From positions 248,001-312,000 of the forward strand of contig LLEY01000049.1 of assembly GCA_001414485.1 (NCBI GenBank): a stretch of DNA of 64,000 bases. Direction: 5' to 3'. The translations under genes were made by a program, and so were the position numbers. The notes beneath the pieces were generated by a model. It did no database searches and was not told the origin of the DNA. It saw only the letters and a list, made by a program, of their open reading frames with translations. The stretch is from Calycina herbarum. Its lineage: Eukaryota; Ascomycota; Leotiomycetes; Helotiales; Pezizellaceae. Positions within the stretch are counted from its first letter, which is position 1. Every line of letters begins with the position of its first letter. Positions 34,696 through 46,999 of this stretch are shown piece by piece.

Positions 34696-36556
34696 ACGTG
34701 GTTCATCAGTACCCTGCGCATATCAGTACCCTGCGTACTTTTCCCCTACCTTATTACTTTAGAATATGATTAAACAACTATAACATATTAAATTAACTAA
34801 AACTACTTAGAATCTAATGAACTATATATATCTATAGCCTTTTGACAAGTTCGTGTATTATGACCAGTCTTTCTATAAGTGCTACACCGTCGCCTAGAGG
34901 GTTGCCCCTCATTTTGCCTCCCCCCCTTAGAACGCCTATCGCGTCGAGCCTGTTCCTCTGCCTCCCTTTGAGCTAATTCGTCCTACGCATCCTCTATAGT
35001 AAGTATACCTCTTTGACGGACCCGAGTCTTTTTAGCCCTGCGACGCTTACTAAGGGCTTTATTTGCTGCTCGAAGGGTACGGACCTCTGCCGATAAAAGG
35101 GTTACTTTATATGCTAACTGCTCTGTACCCTTTGCTAACATAGCAACTGTTTGAAAAATAGGCGTTGGCGAGCTTCCTTAATAACGTGTAATATGATTCT
35201 TAACTAAAGTTGTTTGTAAAAGAGCATCGGTTAGGTTATGAGGGGTCTGTGAGACCTAAGGGTCGGCGTCTGCAGAAGGGGGGCTAGTAGGTATAGGAGT
35301 TCGTAATCGGATATTAAGCTTTGATATTATAGCTTAGGGATTAAAAGATACTAAGCCAGCTCCGCGGAATCTAGTCTAGGCGTTTTAGGCTGTTATTGAT
35401 TCTAAATACGCTGCTTTAAAGGCGAGAAAGAACTCGACCTTAGTAATATAGTTGATATAAGCTTTAATAAAAGTCTTAATTTAGCGACTATATGCCTGTT
35501 TTAATATACTAAAACACCTAACGTCGAGTGGCTGGGTAAGATAAGAAGAGTAAGGAGGCAGGTAAAGAGTTATAATATTATAAGCCTTATAATACTCTTG
35601 GAATTCGGCTGATTCGTAACTCTTATGCCTATCTAATACTAGTATTCGATATAGACCTCTTATACGAGTAGCAGTGTGCTTATCGAAGTGTTAAAGCTAT
35701 TCTAGACCTGTCTTATTATTTATCTATCTATTATTTATAGGTTTAATAACCCAGTTATATAGGAGGCCGCCCTTAGTATACTAATTCTCGAGATGATTCT
35801 TCTCTTAAACTACTAAAAATAGAGGCACGTTCTAACCCTTGCTATTTATATAAGTAATTGCTATAGCTTATTCTCGATTACCTAGCTGAACTGCCTTATC
35901 TCTACTACGTCGATCGGCGCGTGTAACAACTATAGCTAGGCTTATAATACCTATTATAAAGCCTGTCTTATCGAAGTTATAGAAGTCGTAATCTAAAACA
36001 CTGTATTTTACTCTTATATTTTTTATAAGTTAAAACTATACGCTAATAAGCTCTAGATCTTTGTATAAGGCTCTTTGAAAGTCGTAAATACGATTGAAAC
36101 ACGTCTTTAATTCTAGTTAACGTTATATGAATCGAGATACTTAGAGCTTGCTAACACGTCTTCCTCTCTACGATTTAAGAATATAATTCGCTATATCTTC
36201 TATACTAGCTAGCTAAGGTGTAAATCCTCTTATATCTAGATTAAGTATATATTAAATAATCACCTCCTCCTCTAGGTTATTTAATTTAAGGTTTAGTAGT
36301 AGACGTTTATAAAGAGTAGTATAACTGTTTATTCGAAGTTAGAGCGTAGATTTAAGAATATTATAGATTTTCATAGTAGACCGATAACTTAGCTTTTTAG
36401 CTATATAGATAGCCTTAATAGCTAAGATAATTTGTACTTCTTACGTTTAAATTTCTATTTAGAGCGGTTAAGAAAACACGTATTAAAGTTAGAGTGTAGT
36501 TAGTAGAGGAAAAGTGTATAGAGTACTAATATATACAGGGTACTAATAAACTACGT
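34696..36556 (-). mobile_element. Pogo/Fot1-type DNA transposon P1, 1,861 bp
   Basis: It is flanked by TA on both sides (34694-34695 and 36557-36558). The inverted ends of about 54 bp start ACGTGGTTCATCAGTACCCTG at the left and, on the minus strand, ACGTAGTTTATTAGTACCCTG at the right. Each end carries two copies of an (A/T)TCAGTACCCTG-like unit. The length equals that of P2 and P3 after their insertions are removed. It is the least mutated of the three copies. Confidence 0.92.
34800..36480 (-). pseudogene. Dead pogo/Fot1 transposase of P1
   Basis: On the minus strand a Tc5/CENP-B-like helix-turn-helix region (around 36100-36450) is followed by a DDE_1 catalytic domain: Phe-Asp-Lys-Thr-Gly-Phe (about 35970), Gly-Asn-Arg-Glu, Leu-Val-Leu-Asp-Arg-His-Lys-Ser-Tyr (about 35630) and Leu-Pro-Pro-Tyr-Ser-Ser-Tyr-Leu-Thr-Gln-Pro-Leu-Asp (about 35540). 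The C-terminus has a CCHC-like knuckle (Arg-Cys-Ser-Thr-Tyr-x4-His-x4-Cys) near 34850-34900. Several TAG/TAA codons break the frame. Confidence 0.85.
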
Positions 36557-37010
36557 TATCGATTTAGAGTACTTATTTCTTAATAACTACTCTCTTATAC
36601 TAAAAAGCCTTCTAGTAGTTTCTAGATAATTAGCTCTTATATATATATTACTCTTTTAAATAATAAAAGGAAGTTAACTTAAAGCTTTATTCTTATATTT
36701 ATATATTTTACTATTTATAAATATATTAACGTAGTTTACTACTGAGCGGATTATATCACCGAGCGGATCACTGAAAACATATATAAAAAACGTCTATACG
36801 TAACCGTACACGTCTTATACTAACAGGGTTAGAGTTATTAAACTTTTAAAATAAGATCTCTATATTATAAGATTTATAAATTTCTATTTTCTATCTTATA
36901 ATACTTTATATTTAAGAAGCTATTAATAAAAAAGAAAAATACAGGGATTATTTAGCCTCTAACTTTTATATCTTATTAACTATTAGTACTATAAGTTTGA
37001 AATTTCTATA
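36557..37010. repeat. Spacer between P1 and P2, containing a foreign terminal repeat
   Basis: AT-rich, RIP-like sequence. From 36729, after a TA, it carries ACGTAGTTTACTACTGAGCGG followed by a second GAGCGGAT unit. The same 70-bp sequence occurs from 44827. This resembles an inverted-repeat end of another pogo-like family whose remainder is absent. Confidence 0.5.
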
Positions 37011-38866
37011 ACGTAGTATACTAGGACCTTATAATTATCAGAACCTTGTAAATTTTTTCCTACTCTACTACTTTAAAATATAATAAAACTACTATAATAT
37101 ATTAAATTAATTAAAACTACTTAGAATTTAATAAACTAGATATATCTATAACTTCTTAATACGTTTATATATTATAACTAGTTTTTCTATAAGTACTATA
37201 ACATTACTAAGTCGTTTATCTTTTATCTTCTCTACTCTCTCTAGAGCACTTATTATGTTAAACCTACTCCTTTGTATTCTTCTAAGCTAATCTATCTTAT
37301 ATATCCTCTATAATAAGTATACCTCCTTCTTAGATATAGGTATTTTTAGCTCTCTAGTATTTACTAAGAGCTTTATTTACTATTTAAAGTATATAGACCT
37401 TAGCTAATAAAAGGGTTACCTTATAAGCTAATTACTTTATACCTTTTACTAATAAAGTAATTATCTAGAAAATAGATATTAGTAAGCTTCCTTAGTAATA
37501 AGTAATATAATTCTTAATAAGAGTTAATTACGAAAGAGCTTTAGAAGAGTTATAAAGAGTCTAAGAGACCTAAGAGGTAGCGTTAGTAGAGGAGAGTCTA
37601 GTAGGTATAAGAGTCTATAACTTAATATTAAGCTTTAAGATTATAGTCTAGGGTTTTATAGGTACTAGACTAGCTTTATAAAACCTAGCTTTAACGTTTT
37701 AGGTTATTATTAACTAGTTATAAGCTATATAAAACATAAGAAAGAACTCGATCTTAGTAATATAGTTTATATAAGCTTTAATAAAGGTCTTAATTTAATA
37801 CTTATATATATGTTTAAGAATACTAAAACATCTAATATTAAGTAGCTAGGTTAAATAAGACGAATAAGAAAGTAGGTAAAGAGTAATAATATTATATAAC
37901 TTATAATACTCTTAGAATACTACTAATTTATAACTCTTATACTTATCTAAAACTAATATTTAATATAGCTCTTTTATATAACTATAAGTATACTTATTAA
38001 AGTATTCTAGCTATTCTAAGCTTATCTTATTATTAGTCTATCTATTACTAGTTAGTTTAATAACTTAGTTATTAAGAAGACTGCTCTTAGTATACTAACT
38101 AGTAAGATAATTTTTTTCTTAAACTACTAAGAATAGAGAGATGCTTAAACCTTCTCTATTAATATAGACAATTACTATAGCCTATTCCTAATTACCTAGC
38201 TAGATAGCTTTACCTCTACTATATTAATTAGTATATATAATAACTATTCTAGTATAGATAATACCTATTATAAAACTAGTCTTATTAAAGTTATAGAAAT
38301 CGTAGTCTTAGATCTTATATTTTACTTATATATTCTCTACTAGTTAAAACTATATACTAATTAGCTTAGGATCTTTATATAAAGCTCTTTAGAAATTATA
38401 AATATAATTAAAACACGTCTTTAGTTCTAGACGTTATTATATAAATTATTATACCTAGTTCTTTCTAATATATTATCCTCTATATAACTTAAGTATATAA
38501 TTTACTATATCTTCTATACTACTTAGCTAGAGTATAAATTCTCTTATATCTAGATTAAGTATATTTTAAATAATTACTTTCTCTTTTATTATAATTATTT
38601 TATAATTTACTAGCTAGTATTTACTAAGAGTAGTTTAACTAGCTATTCTATTAGTAAGTATAGAATAAGAGACTCTATATAGCTTTATAGCTTTACTATA
38701 GTTTATTTATTTAGATAATTAAATAACTTTAATAGCTAGAATAATTTAAACTTCTTAGGTTTAAGATTCTATTAAGTAGTTATTAAGAAAACATATATTA
38801 AAGTTAGAGGTAATAGAGTAGAGAAAAAATTCACGAAGTTCTAATAATCACGAGGTCCTAGTATAC

Positions 38867-39195
38867 TGTGACAAACCCAATCTGCTAGCCCTCTGGTAGT
38901 TATCCTTACCTATAGTATACACAGGTGTAGCGGATAATCAGAGAAGTAAGAGGTGGTTTAATTGAAGATCTAAAGCTATAGAAGAGAAGAGAAGGAAAGA
39001 GGAGACTTCTAGAAGTCCTATAATATAGAGATAGCTAAGGAATCGATAAGTTATAGGAATGTTGATCCGTTTATAGAAATGGTTCCTAGCCTAGGTAGGA
39101 ATGGTTCTAGGCTAGGCTAGGAATAGCAGGCTTTGCAGACGCCGGCGAGTAGCTGTACGCGAGTCACGTGCTCGGCGGTGGCCAGGTTTATAACA
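38867..39195 (-). repeat. 3' LTR of B2
   Basis: 329 bp; on the minus strand TGTTATAAACCTGG to GTCACA. The differences I compared from the 5' LTR are transitions. Confidence 0.92.
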
Positions 39196-39249
39196 TTACC
39201 CCCCCCTTTAAGTAGAGCTCACCTGCGAGCTCTGAACCTACTACCTTAT

Positions 39250-42200
39250 AGGTAATTTATCCTCGTTCTTATAATATTCCGGCTCGTCTATACTATCTTC
39301 CTAGCTCTATAACTATTCTACTAAGTACCTAGGAGGCTCTAGGAGAGAAGGATTTAGAGCGTGAAACTCTTGAAGCTTATACGGGTAGCTTATAAAGTTA
39401 GAAGCTAGGTACTAGGCCGGGTCTAGCTCGCTTTATGCCTATTGAACCCGGTATTGTAATTTTCTGTAATAGCCTCTAGAGGCTAGTACTTGGTCTATAT
39501 CCTATTTGTTATGCCTATTAACTATAATAGGTAGTCTTGGTTCCTATAGCTAGCTTGGTAGCGGATTGTTAGGAGCTTTGCGAAGCTTGTCTATAGAGAT
39601 TATAGGCTATATTTTAATTGTCGGAGGCAGGTCGACCTAGAAAGCGTTTCTAACCTTTTCTAGGACTGTATACGGACCAGCTATCTGCTAGTCGAGCTTA
39701 CGGCTTGGGCGGTCTATATTCCACGTCTTTGTTAATACGTAGACCTTGTCGCCTATAGCAAAGTCTACTGGTCGCTAGTACTTGTTTGCTTGCTTACGCT
39801 GGCGTTTCTAAGCAGCCTCGATTCCCTTATAGGCGGTTTCTTAGGCGCTGTGTATATAGGTTACGTACGCAACTGCTTTGTCTTATAAAAGCTGTTTACA
39901 GACGCTTATTAGCTCTTCTGGGCTCTGGCGGACCTAATCAAAGCTGGTACGTGGCACGTAACTAAGCTCGATTTATATAGGCGGAAGAGTTGTCGAGTCC
40001 TAGGGAAGTGTAGCTTAAGCGTAGTCTATAATCGGTATTAGTTTAGACTAGTTATCTTAATAGTAGTTTATAAACGAGCGAAGGCGTTGGTTAATCTACT
40101 AGTTTATATTCTTAGTTTAACCGTTGGTTTATACGTGTATAGCCGTAGATAGCTTAATCTTAGTCTCTAGGATCCGGTTAAACTCTTACTAGAACTCTAA
40201 GACGAATTGTAGACTGTGGTTAGAGACAATAGTATCTGACGGTCTATAATAGCGTTATACGCGGTCGAGGTAGATCTGTGTAGTCTTTTTTACGTCTGTA
40301 GTCTTTAGGTAAGGGATAGAGACAGATCTCTTACTTAGCTAGTAGATAAAGATAATAATTATATCTATCCTAGACTTATTAGGAGGGAATTCCTTAAAAT
40401 TAACTAATATATATTACTATAGGCGATCTGGGATAGGTAAGGGGTTGAGGAGTCTAGGGGGGCGGTCTCGCGGTATATAAGAGCGACAGTAGGTCTAGTA
40501 GTTATAGACGAATCGTTGTATATCCGAACAAAGGTGCGGCTAGTAGTAGCGGTCCGTAACTAGCTTTAGGGTCTTAGATTATCTAGGGTAGGCTACCGAG
40601 ACTTGATTATAAACCTCGCTTAGTAAGCGTACTTTGAGATCGTCGTTCTTAGGTAGGATAAGCCGTTCTTAGTATAGTAGGAGGCTGTTATAGGTTGTCT
40701 AGCTAGGGCGTTCGTCCGTAGCGTACTGGCGGAGAGCGTCAAGGCCCGTACTTATACGATTAGCTTATAGAATATCGTTAATTAAGTTATATAGTCTGTC
40801 GGCTACTCTAACAGGTGTAATATCTACGGAAGGGTCTAAGTCTAGGTCTATAATAATCCGCGAGTTGAGATTCTTAGGCTATAAGAGGACTTACGTATAA
40901 GTAGATATCTTTATTACTATTTAACTATCTACTTCTTAGTCTTAACGAGTAAGGGAATCCGCTCGATTCTGGCTACTAGGCTTATAAGTAAGTAGGAAGT
41001 TAAATCGAGAGAGGGTTTTAGCCTAGCGGGCTTATCAGCTAGATAAGGCTTTAGTTGTTATAAAGTACTTAAGAGCTTTATAGTCTAAAACGACCTATAT
41101 CTAGTGTAGAGACCCTTCGAGCTTAGGTCTCTAGGCTTCTAGAGAACGTATAATAGCTAGTATCTCTTTATTATAAATCGAGTAGTTAATCTTAGTAGGT
41201 ATTATTGTCTTAGAGAAGTAAGCTACAGGGTACTACTCTTAACTCGGCTGTAACTAAAGGAGTATACCGCTAAGGACGTTGTTAGAGGAATCGGTCTTAA
41301 CTATAGACTTATATTATAGATTAAAGTATATAAGAAGAGGTATATTAATAAGCCGGGCCTTCAGCTCGGAGAAGGCGTCCTAATAAGCAGGTGTCTACTA
41401 AAACGGCTGGTCTTTACAAGTTAGAGCCGTTAACGAGCGTGCGACTCGTCTATAGTTAAGAATAAACTTCTAATAGAAGTTATAAAAGCTAAGAAAGGAC
41501 TGAACACTGCGGACTATAATAGAGCGTTTCTAGTTACGGATCGTTTCTGTCTTTTCTAGGTCTACTTTAATCCTATTAGTGCTTATATAGAAGCCTAGGT
41601 ACTTTGTATAAGTAATATTAAACTTAGATTTCTTAATATCAGCTTATAAGCTAGCTTTACGAAGCTATAAAAGGACCTTATAGACGTATTCCTAATAGTT
41701 TAGCTCGTTCTTAGAGTAAATAAGAATATTATTAAAGTAGGTAGTATAAAAGTCGTCTAAATAGTCGAAGAGTACGTCGTTTATAAACTGTTAATATGTT
41801 ACAGGTCTGTTAGTTAGTCTAAAAGGTATAACTTTACACTTATAGGCTCTATAACAGGTCTAGAACGTTGTTAGTTCCTTAGACTTAGGGTTAATCCAAA
41901 TCTGGTAAAAAGCTTATTATATGTCTAGCTTTATAAAGATACGAGCCTTGCCTAGACGAGCAAGAGTTTCGTCGATTAACAGAAGAGGATACTAGTTCTT
42001 ATAGGTTAGGTTATTTAGCTTATAGTAATTAATATAGAACCGTAGAGAGTTGTTAGACTTCTTAATAAAGAGAATCGGGGCCGTAAAGAGGGCTTAGCTA
42101 GCCTTAATAAAACCTTTATAAAGGTTCTTAATAAGGTATTATTTTATAGCCTAGAGCTCGTCTGTTGACTGGTGGCAGAGGGGGCTATAGGATAAGTCGT

Positions 42201-42760
42201 CTACGTTCCCGTTCGTAAGTTCGATCTTATGGTTATATAGGCGACAAGGGGGAAGAGTATCAGACGTAGCTTTGGAGAAAACGTCTACGAGATCCTAGTA
42301 GGCTCTAGAGAGGCTTTCTTAGACCTGTAAGTTGTCTTTTTAATCCGTAAGCTTTTTTTCTATTAAGTAATCGATCTTATAAAGAGAGGTACTAAAAGCT
42401 GTAGCTTCAGGGTCTTGTAGGTTACGGCGATATACAGTAGCACCGATAACAGCGATGTCTACCAGTGGCAGGTCGAGGCGTACACGTTTCAGGCGCGCTA
42501 TAGAGGCTTTACAGATATCTAAACCTGTAAGGGCGCGGTTCATATTTCGTAAGTTGTTTTGACGGTCCTAGTACTCGCTGTGACGTACGGCCAGGGGTGT
42601 AGTAGGCGGGCGCGCCAGGATCCGAGGGACTAGCAGCTCGTCGACACAGCTTACGGACAGTTACGGGTCTTCCTAGTATTTGCATACGACCTGTTCTTCT
42701 AGGGCCTGATCGCGGCGATCCGCGTCAGCTTAGTGATCTAGGTTTAAGGGCCGAGTTTAT
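39250..42760 (-). pseudogene. Dead pol of retrotransposon B2
   Basis: Minus-strand frames show a pre-RT segment with a 67-codon open stretch (42340-42543), RT, RNase H (about 41000-41450) and integrase (about 39800-40600, with zinc-region cysteines near 40490). The RT catalytic box at 41728-41739 reads Tyr-Phe-Asn-Asn. Both catalytic aspartates are lost, as in B1. TAG/TAA stops are scattered throughout, so no active enzyme is possible from this copy. Confidence 0.82.
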
Positions 42761-42789
42761 AGGATCCTAGGATCTAAGAGGCGTAGCTA

Positions 42790-44237
42790 GACAAGGTTAG
42801 GAGAAGGAGGGAGATCCGCGAGCTATATAAGTCGTCGCTAGCGGGGGTTGAGTTATACGTTAAGCTAGTTAAACTATATACGCCTAAGAATAAGGTCCTA
42901 ATAGCCAGTATCAAGGAGGACTATAGAGACGTTGTACTGTTTACAGCCGTCTATATATAAGTGAAGAATAATATAGTAGTCCGCGGACTGTCGACTCTGT
43001 CTATCAAAGCCGCGAACTGTAATAGGAGTAGGAAGAGTATAAATAGTTAAAGGGAAGAAGCGAGCCAGCCCCTAAGTAAACTTTGTACTAATAAGTATAA
43101 AGCCGTTTACTCTAGTATTAGCTAGAGCAGAGGTTTTAAATCCGTATCTATTATAGACTAAGTTATAAGAGACCGTGAACTGTTTTCCTCTAAGTAGCTA
43201 ACTTAGATCGATAGCTAACTAGCTAGGACCTCGGTAAAGTAAGTCTAGGGGGGAGACTTTCTCTAGACTTAGTTGTTTTCTAACTGTTCTAAGTCAGACG
43301 TAGGCTCCGCAAGCTTATTAACGTCTGTAATAGGCTTAGAGTTCTTAGGGCATTCGCGGGCATAGTGCCTAGTCCTCTTACACTTAAAGCAGGCGTCGTC
43401 CGGTTCCTTATAAGCAGGCGTTGGTTTACGTAATAGTCTATAAAGGCGGGGGGCCGGGGTAGGGGAGGTTATATAGAACGTAGTTTAAGTAGTAGTGAAA
43501 GTTCTAGCTAGGCGGGAGGTAGTAGTGGCAGTTACAGGCCGGGGGGTGAGACAAGCGGTCCGTAAGTTGCTTCTACAGAGCTGAAGTCTTCGTAAGTTCT
43601 TATTAACAAGTCGACACTTGTTTGCTAGGGCCGTACTTATAAGCAGGACGTCTAAGAATGGTAAGACAGACTGTTGTAGAGGTGGCGTAAGCTTATTATA
43701 TAAGTCGGGCTATAAGTCGTCTATCGGGATCCGTCTAGTGCCTATAAGGTATAAGAAGCAAGTATAGAAGGTTGCGAAAGTCTCGTTATCTCTTATAATA
43801 AGCCGGCGGAATTCGATATAGGCGTCCTACGCTTTAAACAGGTTCTCTAAGATATCTGTAAGATATATAATTATTTCTTTTATAGACTAAAACGGCTTAG
43901 GTCCCTTCTAGTAATAGAGCGCGAGATGCTTCTAAGTAATATCAGCTATATAGTTAAAAACGTAAGCTATCTTTGCTTCCTCTAGCTTAAACATAGAGGC
44001 GTTAATAAGGAACTTATCCTTAATCTAGATCTTCTAGTTATCGAAGGTTAGAGACAAGCTATCTATTAGGGGCTTAGTATCCTTAAGCTTAACTATAAAC
44101 GACCTATGTTATCTAGTTTTAGACAGGGTATTCCCTCGTAGAGGGGTACGGACATCGTCTAGTTATTCTCGTAGTAGGCGGACCTGTTTTAGAGCTATAG
44201 CGAGCTATTAAGCGTCTATAGGCTGGTCGGCAGACAT
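42790..44237 (-). pseudogene. Dead gag of retrotransposon B2
   Basis: The frame starts with ATG at 44237 (Met-Ser-Ala-Asp-Gln-Pro). It continues through a helical capsid-like region with scattered TAG/TAA codons. It ends in an intact CCHC zinc knuckle at 43350-43391 (Cys-Phe-Lys-Cys-x4-His-x4-Cys). The protease should follow toward 42800, but I could not place its Asp-Thr/Ser-Gly motif with confidence. Confidence 0.75.
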
Positions 44238-44456
44238 CGTTGTAGACGACTTAGTTATAAGGATAGAGAGTATAGGTAGAAGAGCCCTAGGCTCTTATAT
44301 ACAGTGGTGGGCGCGGGTACGCGGGGCTGTATAAGGCGCCGGTGGCATCTATAGGCGGTCTATATAAACCGTAGGTGTTGTGTTAGAATCGTAACAGATA
44401 TTCTAATCCTTCCTAGGAGCAGTAGTAAATAGAGAGAAGAAGGGAGCTTTAGATAA

Positions 44457-44785
44457 TATAACAAACCTAATCTGCTAGCCCTCTAGTAGTTATCCTTACC
44501 TATAGTATATATAGGTATAGCGGATAATTAGAGAAGTAAGAGGTGGTTTAATTAAAGATCTAAAGCTATAGAAGAGAAGAGAAGGAAAGAGGAGACTTCT
44601 AGAAGTCCTATAATATAGAGATAGCCAAGGAATCGATAAGTTATAGGAATGTCGATCCGTTTATAGAAATAGTTCCTAGCCTAGGTAGGAATGGTTCTAG
44701 GCCAGGCTAGGAATAGCAGGCTTTGCGGACGCCGGCGAGCAGCCGTACGCGAGTCACGTGCTCGGCGGTGGCCAGGTCCGTAACA
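44457..44785 (-). repeat. 5' LTR of B2
   Basis: 329 bp, the same length as the 3' LTR, ending TAACA before TATAC on the plus strand. Its plus-strand left end is RIP-altered to TATAACAAAC from TGTGACAAAC. Confidence 0.92.
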
Positions 44786-44797
44786 TATACTACGTTA

Positions 44798-45438
44798 TAG
44801 TTAAAGAGTATTAAAAATTTAAAATAACGTAGTTTACTACTAAGCGGATTATATATAACAAAACTTAAATAGACTAAATAAAGAGTAACTAAGTCTCGAA
44901 GGTTAGTATATAAATAAGAAGTATAGATATACTAGTGTATTTACTTAGAAGTAAACTTATTACTTATATTAAAGATATTAAATAAGATAATAAGATTAAT
45001 AACTAAAGTTAAGTACGAAGCTTCTATCTAATAGTAGACGTACTAGTCTTATATAGAACCTTTGTTCTTCTTTTAGAGTCCTATTCTATAGAAGTTCTAA
45101 ATATAGAGTCTAACTCTAATTCTAAGGCTCCTAAAACTAGACTCTATTACCTAACTACTTCTAACCGAGTTATATAATATAACTTATAATAAGATTTATA
45201 GATTATATATCTAACACGTTTAATCCTCTTCTCTATTCTAGGTTCTAATAGTATTTATCCTATTAGGTCGTCGCCTAGACTTTACTTAGTTACGTACTAG
45301 CACGTGATTTATAACATTATATCACCGAGCGGATTACTAAGAAATATATACAAAAAACGTCTATACTTTTTACTTAATTCTTTATTAAAAATACTAAAAT
45401 TTTAGAGTTAAGCTTTTTATATTTAAGATAAAGTTCTA
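44798..45438. repeat. Spacer between P2 and P3 with a split terminal repeat
   Basis: From 44827, after a TA, it carries the same ACGTAGTTTACTACT terminal sequence as 36729, here split by the solo LTR at 44854-45316. Beyond AAAAAACGTCTATA the two spacers diverge. The rest is AT-rich RIP-like DNA. Confidence 0.5.
44854..45316 (-). repeat. Solo LTR related to family A with a different U3
   Basis: 463 bp flanked by a perfect TTATA duplication (44849-44853 and 45317-45321) with no internal element, so a solo LTR. The left ~215 bp (the R/U5 side on the minus strand) matches the family A LTR. The rest does not, except the very end next to GCACGTGATTTATAACA. It marks an A subfamily with a replaced U3. 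Confidence 0.8.
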
Positions 45439-46644
45439 ACGTAGTATATTAAGACCTTATAATTATTAGAACCTTATGAATTTTTTCTCTACTCTATTAC
45501 CTCTAACTTTAATATACGTTTTCTTAATAACTACTTAATAGAATCTTAAACCTAAGAAGTTTAAATTATTCTAGTTATTAAAACTATTTAATTATCTAAA
45601 TAAATAAACTATAGTAAAGCTATAAAGCTATATAAAGTCTCTTATTCTATACTTACTAATAGAATAGCTAGTTAAACTACTCTTAGTAAATACTAGCTAG
45701 TAAATTATAAAATAACTATAATAAAAGAGAAGGTAATTATTTAAAATATACTTAATCTAGATATAAGAGAATTTATACTCTAGCTAAGTAGTATAGAAGA
45801 TATAGTAAATTATATACTTAAGTTATATAGAGGATAATATATTAGAAAGAACTAGGTATAATAATTTATATAATAACGTCTAGAACTAAAGACGTGTTTT
45901 AATTATATTTATAATTTCTAAAGAGCTTTATATAAAGATCCTAAGCTAATTAGTATATAGTTTTAACTAGTAGAGAATATATAAGTAAAATATAAGATCT
46001 AAGACTACGATTTCTATAACTTTAATAAGACTAGTTTTATAATAGGTATTATCTATACTAGAATAGTTATTATATATACTAATTAATATAGTAGAAGTAA
46101 AGCTATCTAGCTAGGTAATTAGGAATAGGCTATAGTAATTGTCTATATTAATAGAGAAGGTTTAAGCATCTCTCTATTCTTAGTAGTTTAAGAAAAAAAT
46201 TATCTTACTAGTTAGTATACTAAGAGCGGTCTTCTTAATAACTAAGTTATTAAACTAACTAGTAATAGATAGACTAATAATAAGATAAGCTTAGAATAGC
46301 TAGAATACTTTAATAAGTATACTTATAGTTATATAAAAGAGCTATATTAAATATTAGTTCTAGATAAGTATAAGAGTTATAAATTAGTAGTATTCTAAGA
46401 GTATTATAAGTTATATAATATTATTACTCTTTACCTACCTTCTTATTCGTCTTATTTAACCTAGCTACTTAATATTAGATGTTTTAGTATTCTTAAACAT
46501 ATATATAAGTATTAAATTAAGACCTTTATTAAAGCTTATATAAACTATATTATTAAGATTAAGTTCTTTTTTATGTTTTATATAGCTTATAACTAGTTAA
46601 TAATAACCTAAAACGTTAAAGCTAGGTTTTATAAAGCTAGTCTA

Positions 46645-46963
46645 TATAATGGCCCGCTATTAAGAATAAGAGTTGCCAAGGTTATATACGTACCAGATAG
46701 GATACGGTTTAGGGTATAGGAATGCCAAGGGTTACGTAGAATATAAGGGTTACGTATTCGAGTATCGGAATGTCCGGTTCAGACCTCCGAGTCTATTATT
46801 ATTATCCGAACCCTTTTATATATAGATGCCCTTACTCTTAGTATTAGGAAAGGTTAATTTAATCTTTTCCTTCGTATTTAGAGCCTAGTATCTAAGCATA
46901 TTATTCTACGGAACGCACTTCTATATACCTCTTTCATAGTATTATCTGTTTCGTGCCGTTATA
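46645..46963 (+). repeat. 5' LTR of D
   Basis: 319 bp, TATAATGGCCCGC to GTGCCGTTATA. Both ends are RIP-altered from TG..CA. Confidence 0.92.
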
Positions 46964-46999
46964 TTAAAAGATTAAATTCTTCTTATCAGAGACGGCCTA

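Larger units (their letters stand above)
38867..44785 (-). mobile_element. Complete Ty3/gypsy retrotransposon B2
   Basis: The element is 5,919 bp with 329-bp LTRs and a perfect TATAC target duplication at 38862-38866 and 44786-44790. On the minus strand the order is 5' LTR (44457-44785), gag, protease region, RT, RNase H, integrase, polypurine tract AAAGGGGGGGG (next to 39196), and 3' LTR (38867-39195). It inserted 5 bp from the right end of P2, inside the inverted repeat. RIP is moderate, and GC-rich patches and long partial frames survive. Confidence 0.93.
37011..44795 (-). mobile_element. Pogo/Fot1-type transposon P2, interrupted by retrotransposon B2
   Basis: P2 covers 37011-38866 and 44791-44795, with TA at 37009-37010 and 44796-44797. 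Removing B2 and one TATAC copy leaves 1,861 bp, identical to P1. The left end reads ACGTAGTATACTAGGACC. The transposase on the minus strand is the same as in P1 but heavily RIP-mutated, without useful open frames. Confidence 0.9.
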
